DNA of 64,000 nt from Bacteroidota bacterium (GTDB lineage Bacteria > Bacteroidota > Bacteroidia > AKYH767-A > JAHEYN01), in the NCBI GenBank assembly GCA_023251555.1, contig JAHEYN010000004.1, positions 1 to 64,000 of the forward strand. The letters run 5' to 3'. Every line of letters starts with the position of its first letter. The first letter of the stretch is position 1. The notes under the pieces were generated by a model. It ran no database searches and had not been told where the DNA came from. It saw only the letters and a program-made list of their open reading frames with translations. Position numbers and translations under genes: made by a program. Of this stretch, positions 55,181-62,903 are shown one piece after another.

Positions 55181-55213
55181 TGTGTTCAGGATACCTCATA
55201 TTTACGATGAGAT

Positions 55214-55245
55214 TTTAGCACTCAATTAAAAATCATTTAACTTTG
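55214..55245 (+). promoter_or_regulatory. Promoter of the barrel-kdtA operon
   Basis: TTTA, 20 nt, then TAACTTTG (perfect -7). The start of transcription would be near 55250, which excludes the TTG at 55243 and leaves a leader of about 55 nt to the ATG at 55306. Confidence 0.5.
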
Positions 55246-55305
55246 CAAATCGCGTTAAGCAAGAAGCTCTGCCCCTGCTGGCTGTATGTATGCCTGATTG
55301 AAACA

Positions 55306-56052
55306 ATGCCGAAGAAAATCTTTATAATACTGCTTCTGCTTCCCCTCGCGGCTGAAGCCCAGGTGAACGTGAGGGATTCTGCTGTTCGTGCCCCTCTTGT
55401 AATTGTACAGTATGCATACCAGGTGCCCGGGGCGGATATGGCAAAGCGTTTTCATAATAACTCTTCTGTCGGGATGAGTTTCCTTTATAAAACAAAGCGT
55501 AACCTCTTGTATGGTGCTTCCGGCAATTTTTTATTCGGGCCCGTTCCAAAAGAATCGGGGGTTCTTGACAGCATCTCTACTTCCGGGGGTTACATCATAG
55601 GCAGCGACGGGCGTTATGCAGAGGTTCTTCTTTATGAAAGAGGATGGAATGTTTCTGTGTACCTGGGAAAAATTATCAGGTTCCGGAATTCCAATCCCAA
55701 CTCTGGTTGGGTGATCATGGCCGGGCCGGGGTTCCTGCAGCATAAGATCAGGATTGAAAATACAGGAAATACCGCTCCGCAGGTCGGGGGAGATTACCGT
55801 TCAGGCTACGACAGGCTGACGAATGGCTTTGCCCTCTCCGGATTTGCCGGGTATATGCTCCTTGGAAGCCGGCGATTAATAAATTTTTACGCCGGGATTG
55901 AACTGATACAGGGATGGACAAAAGGCAAACGTTATGATTTTGACCTGATGAAATACGACAATGCATCCCGCCACGATCTTCTTTATGGGCTGAAGGCAGG
56001 GTGGATTATCCCTCTTTATAAAAAAGGACCAAAGGATTTTTATTTTAACTGA
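55306..56052 (+). CDS. Exported beta-barrel-like protein upstream of kdtA
   Basis: A 248-residue protein of unknown function. A signal peptide (MPKKIFIILLLLPLAAEA-Q) is followed by glycine/aromatic alternating strands such as SVGMSFLYKTKRNLLYGASGNF, quoted in part, GWVIMAGPGFLQHKI and GLKAGWIIPLYKK. The end DFYFN is weakly barrel-like. kdtA begins 1 nt after its stop, so the pair is an operon. I regard an outer-membrane role in lipopolysaccharide context as likely but unproven. The track start at 55243 sits in the promoter. Confidence 0.72.
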   Translation: MPKKIFIILLLLPLAAEAQVNVRDSAVRAPLVIVQYAYQVPGADMAKRFHNNSSVGMSFLYKTKRNLLYGASGNFLFGPVPKESGVLDSISTSGGYIIGSDGRYAEVLLYERGWNVSVYLGKIIRFRNSNPNSGWVIMAGPGFLQHKIRIENTGNTAPQVGGDYRSGYDRLTNGFALSGFAGYMLLGSRRLINFYAGIELIQGWTKGKRYDFDLMKYDNASRHDLLYGLKAGWIIPLYKKGPKDFYFN

Positions 56053-56053
56053 A

Positions 56054-57301
56054 ATGCAGATATTCTATAATCTTTTTATTTTTTTTTACAGGCTTACTGT
56101 TTTGTTTGTAAGTCCCTTTAATAATAAAGCAGCCAAATGGGTTTCGGGACGGAGAAATATTTTTGACAGGATAGAAAAAAAGCTGGCAGAACCCCGGGGA
56201 AACAGAGAAAAAATTTTCTGGTTTCACTGTGCTTCGCTCGGTGAATTTGAGCAGGGCAGGCCCCTCATGGAAGAGATCAAGGCCCGTTCACCTCAAATAA
56301 AAATAGTGCTGACATTCTTTTCTCCGTCAGGATATGAGATAAGAAAAAACTATACGGGCGCCGACTATATCTTCTACCTTCCTCATGATAGTCCCGTTAA
56401 TGCAAGGAAACTTGTGAGCATGCTTAGCCCGGCAGCGGTCTTTTTTATCAAGTATGAGTTCTGGTTCAATTATTTACAGGCACTGAAAACAGCCGGCATA
56501 CCTGTATTTCTTGTCTCGGGTATATTCAGGGAGAAGCAGTATTTCTTTGCCTGGTACGGGATATGGTTCAGGAAAAAGCTGAAGTGCTTTTCTCATTTTT
56601 TTTTGCAGGATGATTCATCTGCCGCATTGCTCTCCCGCCATGGATTCAGCAATGTTACGGTATGCGGGGATACCCGTTTCGACAGGGTCTTGAAGATAAG
56701 CAGAAGCACTGCTTCCCTGCCTCTTGCGGAACATTTCTGCGGCGGGTTCAGTGTTCTGGTTGCCGGCAGTACATGGGAAGAAGATGAACAGTTGCTGGCG
56801 GGTTTTATTAATTCCGGCACGCATAATCTTAAGTATATTATTGCTCCCCATGAAATAAAAGAGGAAAATATCCGCATGCTGATGTCTTTATTGAAAGTCC
56901 CTGCTGTAAGATATTCCGAAGCAAAGCAGGAAACCGTTTCCGGGTATACTGTGCTCATAGTGGATAACATGGGCATGTTATCTTCCCTGTACAGGTACGG
57001 GAGAATGGCCTATATAGGCGGGGGGTTCGGAAAGGGCATTCACAATATACTGGAAGCTGCCGTATTCGGGCAGCCGGTTTTGTTCGGGCCCCGTTTTGAT
57101 AAATTCCGGGAGGCACGGGAACTGATAAAAGCAGGAGGAGCCTTTTCCGTACGTAATTCCGGAGAATTGTATCATGCAGTTAATCTGCTGTGCAGTTCAC
57201 CGGGGAAGCATTCTGCCGTATCAGGAATATCCCGGAAATATGTTGAAGAAAACGCAGGTGCCACCGCCCGGATTCTGAGTGCAGTCGGGATGCCTGCTTA
57301 G
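56054..57301 (+). CDS. kdtA: 3-deoxy-D-manno-octulosonic acid (Kdo) transferase
   Basis: This inner-membrane GT-B enzyme adds Kdo from CMP-Kdo to lipid A precursor. It has 415 residues. An N-terminal membrane anchor precedes FWFHCASLGEFEQGRP, whose Glu after SLG is the catalytic base of the family. Later strings are FFSPSGYEIRKNY, FIKYEFWFNYL, VCGDTRFDRV, VAGSTWEEDEQLL, YIGGGFGKGIHNILEAAVFG. It shows that the cell makes Kdo-containing lipid A. The stop is 7 nt from that of the convergent acyl-CoA dehydrogenase. Confidence 0.96.
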   Translation: MQIFYNLFIFFYRLTVLFVSPFNNKAAKWVSGRRNIFDRIEKKLAEPRGNREKIFWFHCASLGEFEQGRPLMEEIKARSPQIKIVLTFFSPSGYEIRKNYTGADYIFYLPHDSPVNARKLVSMLSPAAVFFIKYEFWFNYLQALKTAGIPVFLVSGIFREKQYFFAWYGIWFRKKLKCFSHFFLQDDSSAALLSRHGFSNVTVCGDTRFDRVLKISRSTASLPLAEHFCGGFSVLVAGSTWEEDEQLLAGFINSGTHNLKYIIAPHEIKEENIRMLMSLLKVPAVRYSEAKQETVSGYTVLIVDNMGMLSSLYRYGRMAYIGGGFGKGIHNILEAAVFGQPVLFGPRFDKFREARELIKAGGAFSVRNSGELYHAVNLLCSSPGKHSAVSGISRKYVEENAGATARILSAVGMPA

Positions 57302-57308
57302 CGGATTT

Positions 57309-59096
57309 TCAGAAGCAATATTTTCCCGCCTCGGTGAGTTTTGCCGCTATTCTCCTGCGCGCTTCCTTGGTGTTGAATGGAGGAAGTTTTGTGAAACGCT
57401 TCAGCCCCATTGACAACAGCCGGTACTCATCTCCTTCGGTCATGGCGGCAATAGCCTGCCTGCCTGCCAGTGCGGCACGTTCAGCAGAGTCATTTATGAA
57501 AGTGCGCATGATGTCGGGGATTATTGTTCCCCCGGCTTCACCTTGCATTGACGATAGTTTTTCCGTGCGCAGAAGCGCCGATTCCGAAGCATAGGTTTCT
57601 ATGAGCATGTCAGCAATGTTCATGATAATCTCCTGTTCCTTGGCGAGCCCCATCATGTATTTCTGTGCTGCGAAGCCTGCAATCATCAGGGAAGCTTTTT
57701 TCATGCCTGCCACAATTTTCTTCTCTGCCGCAAAGGCTGCCGTGTCCTCACTCCCGAAATCCGGAATGGACATGAGCTCTGCCTGCACTGCCTGTGCGGG
57801 GCCCATGAGATCAATCTTTCCTTTCATGGCACGTTTAAGCAACATGTCAATGGTAAGCATGCGGTTGATTTCGTTGGTGCCCTCGAAGATCCGGTTGATG
57901 CGGGAATCCCTGTAAGGTCGCTCCACCGGTGCTTCTGACGAGTACCCCATGCCGCCGTATATCTGTACGCCCTCGTCCACAACATAGTCGAGTACTTCCG
58001 ACCCGAATACTTTCAGTATGGCACATTCCGCAGCATATTCTTCTGCAGCACCGAGGAGCGCCTGTGCAAAATCTTTTCCTTCGGCGAGAAGCTGTTTTTC
58101 TTTTTCATCAATAACCTGGCTGACACGGTAAATGGCTGATTCAAGGACAAATATCCTGATGGCCTGTTCTGCCAGCTTATGCCTTATAGCCCCGAATTTT
58201 GCAATGGGCATTTTAAACTGTTCTCTCTCACATGCATATTTGACGGAAAGCGTGCTTACTCTTTTGGAAGATCCGAGTGCGGCAGCTGCAAGTTTTGCAC
58301 GTCCTATGTTGAGGATATTGAAAGCAATGAGATGCCCTTTTCCGATTTCTCCCAGCACATTTTCTGCGGGCACCTTGCAGTCGGTGAAGAATACTTGTCT
58401 TGTAGAGGATCCTTTGATCCCCATCTTATGCTCCTCTTCCCCGAAGGTAAGCCCGGGATAATTCCTTTCAAGGATGAAACCGGTGAACTTATCCCCGTCA
58501 ACCTGGGCAAACACAACAAACAGGTCGGCAAAGCCGGCATTGGTGATCCACATTTTCTGCCCGTTGAGGATATAGTGTTTTTTATCTGCGGAGAGAATTG
58601 CTTTAGTTTTTGCTGCCAGCGCATCTGATCCAGACCCCGGCTCGGTGAGGCAATAGGATGCTTTCCATTCTCCCGTTGCAAGCTTCGGCAGGTATTTTGC
58701 CTTCTGTTCTTTGGAACCGAAGTAGAGGACAGGCAGTGTCCCGATTCCCGTATGTGCAGCTACCGAAACTGCGAAGGAAGCGCCTGCCCCGATATTTTCC
58801 GTTAGCAGCATGTTGGTGATGAAATCCTTGCCGAATCCCCCGTACTCTTCGGGTACCGATGTGCCGAGCAGCCCCAGCTCCCCGATTTTGTTGAGCAGAG
58901 ACACCGTAAGCCCCGCCTCCTGGGCATCAATACGGTCCATGACCGGAATCACTTCCGAAGCAATGAAATCCCTGGCGGTATCGCCGATCATTTTCTGCTC
59001 CTCATTAAAATCTTCCGGGATGAACACATCCTGTGCGGCTGTTTCCTTTACGAGGAATTCTCCGCCTTTCACTAAATTTTTTACTGTGGTTTCCAT
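57309..59096 (-). CDS. Acyl-CoA dehydrogenase, long form
   Basis: This FAD enzyme performs the first oxidation step of beta-oxidation. The 595 residues include the usual 380-residue core plus a C-terminal helical extension of about 170 residues, as in VLCAD/ACAD9-like enzymes. Core strings are VPEEYGGFGKDF, YCLTEPGSGSDA, MWITNAGFADLF and MGIKGSSTRQVFF; the catalytic Glu lies in RIFEGTNEINR. The ATG at 59096 is used because the track start at 59138 overlaps the thiolase. It is third in the operon MMPL-thiolase-ACAD. Confidence 0.93.
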   Translation of the reverse strand: METTVKNLVKGGEFLVKETAAQDVFIPEDFNEEQKMIGDTARDFIASEVIPVMDRIDAQEAGLTVSLLNKIGELGLLGTSVPEEYGGFGKDFITNMLLTENIGAGASFAVSVAAHTGIGTLPVLYFGSKEQKAKYLPKLATGEWKASYCLTEPGSGSDALAAKTKAILSADKKHYILNGQKMWITNAGFADLFVVFAQVDGDKFTGFILERNYPGLTFGEEEHKMGIKGSSTRQVFFTDCKVPAENVLGEIGKGHLIAFNILNIGRAKLAAAALGSSKRVSTLSVKYACEREQFKMPIAKFGAIRHKLAEQAIRIFVLESAIYRVSQVIDEKEKQLLAEGKDFAQALLGAAEEYAAECAILKVFGSEVLDYVVDEGVQIYGGMGYSSEAPVERPYRDSRINRIFEGTNEINRMLTIDMLLKRAMKGKIDLMGPAQAVQAELMSIPDFGSEDTAAFAAEKKIVAGMKKASLMIAGFAAQKYMMGLAKEQEIIMNIADMLIETYASESALLRTEKLSSMQGEAGGTIIPDIMRTFINDSAERAALAGRQAIAAMTEGDEYRLLSMGLKRFTKLPPFNTKEARRRIAAKLTEAGKYCF

Positions 59097-59121
59097 GAAT
59101 GTAAAGTTATTATTAGGTGAA

Positions 59122-60300
59122 TTAGTTGAGCATTTCAAATATTCCTGCGGCGCCCTGCCCTGTGCCTATACACATAGTCACTATGCCGTATTTTTGTTTC
59201 CGGCGTTTCATCTCGTTGAGTATCTGCACCGTTAACTTTGCCCCGGTGCAGCCAAGGGGATGGCCAAGTGCAATGGCACCCCCGTTTACATTTACGATGG
59301 AAGGGTTGATGCCGAGTGTTTTGATGATGGCGAGCGACTGGGATGCAAATGCTTCATTCAGCTCAACCTGTTCAATGTCGCTAAGCTTCATCCCTGCTTT
59401 TTTGAGCGCAAGGGGGATGGCCTCAACCGGCCCGATACCCATCACGCGTGGCTCAACCCCTGCTACGGCATAAGAAACGAGGCGGGCAATGGGTTTCAGG
59501 TTTAAGCGCTTTATCATTTTTTCTGACATTACCATGACGAAGGCTGCTCCGTCCGATGTCTGTGAAGAATTTCCCGCCGTCACTGATCCTCCTGCGGCGA
59601 AAACGGGCTTAAGCTTTGCAAGCTTTGCTGTATCAGTATCAGGCCGCGGGCCTTCATCGGTGTCGGCTATAGTTTCTTTTGTTTGCTTTTTCTCTTTTTT
59701 ATCAAGATAAACCTCTTTTACTGTAACAGGAACAATGCCGTCTTTGAAATACCCGTTCTTAATGGCATTGATAGCCTTGCTGTGGGACTCCAGAGCAAAT
59801 GCATCCTGTTCTTCCCGGCTTACTTTATAATCTTTTGCCACGGCTTCGGCAGTGAGCCCCATGCCCCAGTAATAGTCAGCGTGGGTTTTGGCAATTTCAT
59901 AGTTGGGAACGATACGCCACCCTCCGAAAGGTATGGGCGACATGCTCTCGGCCCCTCCCGCTATGATACAGTCAGCCAGGCCGGAATGTATCTTTGCAGA
60001 AGCAATGGCGATAGTCTCAAGCCCGGATGAGCAGTAACGGTTCACTGTCATGCCCGGTACTTTCACTGTGTCAAGTCCCACAAGGGAAATCATTCTGCCC
60101 ATGTTTAACCCCTGCTCGGCTTCGGGAGTGGCATTGCCGACAATTACATCGTCAACCTCTTCCTTGTTGAGGCCGGGAACAGATGCTGCCAGGTGCCTGA
60201 TTACTGTTACCGCGAGGTCATCAGGTCTTACACTGCGGAACATGCCGCGGGGTGCTTTTCCAACCGGGGTGCGGAACCCGGCTACTATATATGCGTCCAT
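59122..60300 (-). CDS. Acetyl-CoA C-acyltransferase (thiolase)
   Basis: This enzyme cleaves 3-ketoacyl-CoA to acetyl-CoA and a shortened acyl-CoA in beta-oxidation. It has 392 residues. The nucleophile is Cys90 in NRYCSSGLETI. His in GGAIALGHPLGCTGA and Cys in MCIGTGQGAAG complete the site. GGAESMSPIPFGG is another family string. It lies 18 nt after the MMPL gene and 25 nt before the acyl-CoA dehydrogenase. It could also serve as the missing PaaJ of the phenylacetate route, which cannot be decided here. Confidence 0.95.
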   Translation of the reverse strand: MDAYIVAGFRTPVGKAPRGMFRSVRPDDLAVTVIRHLAASVPGLNKEEVDDVIVGNATPEAEQGLNMGRMISLVGLDTVKVPGMTVNRYCSSGLETIAIASAKIHSGLADCIIAGGAESMSPIPFGGWRIVPNYEIAKTHADYYWGMGLTAEAVAKDYKVSREEQDAFALESHSKAINAIKNGYFKDGIVPVTVKEVYLDKKEKKQTKETIADTDEGPRPDTDTAKLAKLKPVFAAGGSVTAGNSSQTSDGAAFVMVMSEKMIKRLNLKPIARLVSYAVAGVEPRVMGIGPVEAIPLALKKAGMKLSDIEQVELNEAFASQSLAIIKTLGINPSIVNVNGGAIALGHPLGCTGAKLTVQILNEMKRRKQKYGIVTMCIGTGQGAAGIFEMLN

Positions 60301-60318
60301 TTTTTTGAGTTATATTTA

Positions 60319-62739
60319 TCAGGTTTCAACCGTAGTTTTGTCTTTTCCGATAATTTCCAGCTTCCCGGGTTCAATATCTTCTTCTTCATCATATACCTGT
60401 ATCAGAGGCTCTTTCAGAAATGCCCGGGTGGTGAGCCTTTTTTCCATGGAGAGCAGAATCGTGGGCAGCAGTATTAAATTCGAACAGTAAGCCACCAGCA
60501 GGGTGAAAGAAACAAGTATGCCGAGCGCAACAGTCCCGCCGAACCCCGAAGCGGTGAAGATGGCAAACCCGCAAAACAGTATTACAGCCGTATAAACCAT
60601 GCTTACCCCCGTTTCTGCAATAGCCATGGAAACGGTCCTTGAGATGCTCCAGTGGTGGTTCTTAAGCTCCTGCCTGTACTTGGTGAGGAAGTAAATGGTG
60701 CCATCGGACGCGATGCCGAAAGCGATACTGAAAATGAGAATGGTGGAAGGCTTGAGTGCAATGTGAAAGTACCCCATTACCCCGGCGGTGATGAGCAGGG
60801 GAATAAGGCTTGGGAGCATAGATGCGAGGATCATGCGTGCCGACATAAAGAGCGTAAACATTACAATGGCGATGAGAATGATAGCTAAAATAATACTTTC
60901 TTTAAGATTGACAAGAAGATAATCATTTCCCTGTAAGAAGATACGGCTGTTGCCAGTGATGGTTACATTATAGGCTGATGGATCAAAGATCGAGTCAATA
61001 CGCAGCCTCAGCCCGTTGATGAGCTGTTTCATTTTAACTGATCCTATATCTGCCATCTGCGCACTTACGCGGGTGCGTTGTTTTGTGCTGTCAATGAATG
61101 AATGAAATGCTCCGGGCCTTTTTGCCTGTGTGCCGGAATTCTGGACATAGGGCCTGATCTTTTCCAGTTCGGTAGGTGGCGGGAGAATGAAGTATTTTCT
61201 GCTCCCGTCACGGTAGGCCTGGTAGGAGAAACGGATGGCATCTGCAACAGAAAGGGATTTGGAAAACTCGGGGTAAGAAGAAAGAATTTTCTGTAATGAT
61301 TTTATCTTGTAGAGTGTTGCCGCGTTGTCTGCGAAAACACCGCCTTCTTTTTTTGTGTCTATGAGTATCTCAAAAGGCATGACTCCCTGAAAAGATCTTT
61401 CGAAAAACTTCATGTCTGCATAGATAGGATCTTTTTCGGGAAGGTCGTCAACGATAAAGCCGACAGATCTGAGTTTCCTCACCCCCACCAGCGAGATGGC
61501 AATGAGCACGCCCACCGTGAGGTATATCGCCGGCCGGTGATGATGCACCCAGTAATCTACCTTCCTCAGAAAGAAACTGATGAACTTCCCTTTGAGATGT
61601 TTTGTGTGCCTTACGGACGGGTCGGGAAGATAACTGAAAACGATAGGGATAAGGACTAAGGAGATAAGGTAAGTGGCCATTACATTGGCGGCAGCCACCA
61701 GCCCGAACTCCATGAGTATCTGGCTGCGGGTGAAATAAAACACCCCGAAGCCTATGGCGGTGGTGAGGTTGGCGAGAAAAGTGGTGACACTGATTTTCTC
61801 TATCATTCTCGACAATGCCCTTATTTTGTTTCCGTGTTTTTTATACTCGCTGTGGTATTTGTTCAGCAGCAGGATGCTGTTGGGTACTCCTATTACAATA
61901 ATCAGCGGTGGAATCAGTCCCGTCAGTATGGTAATTTTATAGCCGAGCAGGACAATAAGCCCCACCGACCATATGACACCCACGGTTACTATCAGCAGGG
62001 AGAAAAATACAATCTTAAACGATCTGAAAAAAGAAAAGAGAATTACAGCTGTTACAGCAACGGCAAGCCCAAGAAATAGTATCATTTCGTCAGCTACCTT
62101 CCTTGAAATGGCAGTGCGGATATACGGCAGGCCTGAGTAATGAATATCAAGATGGTGGGTAACGCCGAAACGGTCGCAGCTGCTTTTGATGCTGTCAACA
62201 AGGGCAATCCGGTTCCTGGAATTCAGTTTTTGCTTGTCGAGGGTGATGGCCATAAGGGTAGCGCCGGTTTCTCTGTTGTAAAGCAATCCCTCGTAAAACG
62301 GGAGAGAGAGGATGGTTTCTTTCAGGCTGTCAGTCTCCGCCTGTGATGAAGGTTTTCGGGAAACAAGGGGTCTGAATTCGAATTTCTCAAGGGAGTCATT
62401 CTTTACTATGGTATAGATTCTTGCAACGGATACGACCTCCTCAATCCCGTCAATGTTTTTTATTTTATTTCCCAGTTCATACCATCCTGTGAATTTATTT
62501 ATTTCGAAAATGTCTGAATCCTGTATTCCCACCATAAGGACACTCCCGTCTTCGCCAAACAGCTTCTTGAAATTTTCATAGTCGAGGTAATCTTTGTTGT
62601 CGTAAGGAAGTACTCTCGCAAATTCGTACGACAACTCCACGTGGCCGGCTTTGTATGCCATGAAAGCAGTGATGCCCCCTAAGGAAAGCAGAAGAGTCAG
62701 GCGGTTTCTGAGTATGCGGCTTGATACGAATGCCCACAT
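60319..62739 (-). CDS. RND/MMPL-family membrane transporter
   Basis: An 806-residue inner-membrane protein with the two-fold RND plan: a helix at residues 12-30, a periplasmic domain to about 220, a block of five or six helices (about 225-370), then a second helix (410-430), a second periplasmic domain and a final helical block (about 620-770). It resembles the HAE-3/HpnN/MMPL group, which moves lipids or fatty-acid derivatives. It leads an operon with thiolase and acyl-CoA dehydrogenase, suggesting a lipid-related substrate. No membrane fusion protein or outer-membrane channel lies nearby. Confidence 0.88.
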   Translation of the reverse strand: MWAFVSSRILRNRLTLLLSLGGITAFMAYKAGHVELSYEFARVLPYDNKDYLDYENFKKLFGEDGSVLMVGIQDSDIFEINKFTGWYELGNKIKNIDGIEEVVSVARIYTIVKNDSLEKFEFRPLVSRKPSSQAETDSLKETILSLPFYEGLLYNRETGATLMAITLDKQKLNSRNRIALVDSIKSSCDRFGVTHHLDIHYSGLPYIRTAISRKVADEMILFLGLAVAVTAVILFSFFRSFKIVFFSLLIVTVGVIWSVGLIVLLGYKITILTGLIPPLIIVIGVPNSILLLNKYHSEYKKHGNKIRALSRMIEKISVTTFLANLTTAIGFGVFYFTRSQILMEFGLVAAANVMATYLISLVLIPIVFSYLPDPSVRHTKHLKGKFISFFLRKVDYWVHHHRPAIYLTVGVLIAISLVGVRKLRSVGFIVDDLPEKDPIYADMKFFERSFQGVMPFEILIDTKKEGGVFADNAATLYKIKSLQKILSSYPEFSKSLSVADAIRFSYQAYRDGSRKYFILPPPTELEKIRPYVQNSGTQAKRPGAFHSFIDSTKQRTRVSAQMADIGSVKMKQLINGLRLRIDSIFDPSAYNVTITGNSRIFLQGNDYLLVNLKESIILAIILIAIVMFTLFMSARMILASMLPSLIPLLITAGVMGYFHIALKPSTILIFSIAFGIASDGTIYFLTKYRQELKNHHWSISRTVSMAIAETGVSMVYTAVILFCGFAIFTASGFGGTVALGILVSFTLLVAYCSNLILLPTILLSMEKRLTTRAFLKEPLIQVYDEEEDIEPGKLEIIGKDKTTVET

Positions 62740-62759
62740 AAAAATGATGATACTTGTGT

Positions 62760-62767
62760 CAAAAGTA
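62760..62767 (-). promoter_or_regulatory. -7 box of the MMPL-thiolase-ACAD operon
   Basis: TACTTTTG on the minus strand, perfect TAnnTTTG, 20 nt before the ATG at 62739. The -33 is not clear. Confidence 0.48.
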
Positions 62768-62878
62768 AAAGTAGTAAAAAGGAAAGAGTATAACGTATCT
62801 CAGCGCCTCAGGCTAAAAATCAATCAGGGAATTCACCTCATCAGCAAACATCTTCCAAGCGCCGCTCAGCGGGTACGG

Positions 62879-62897
62879 TAAAAATGGCGTAGCGCCA
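62879..62897 (-). terminator. Short terminator-like hairpin after the T9SS gene
   Basis: On the minus strand TGGCG-CTA-CGCCA followed by a run of T, 6 nt past the stop of the FG-GAP protein. The stem is only 5 bp, so efficiency is uncertain. Confidence 0.45.
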
Positions 62898-62903
62898 ACC
62901 AGG

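Noticed and set aside
55243-55305. TTG-initiated N-terminus of the barrel protein
   Set aside because: The TTG is part of the predicted -7 box TAACTTTG; the ATG at 55306 begins a clean signal peptide.
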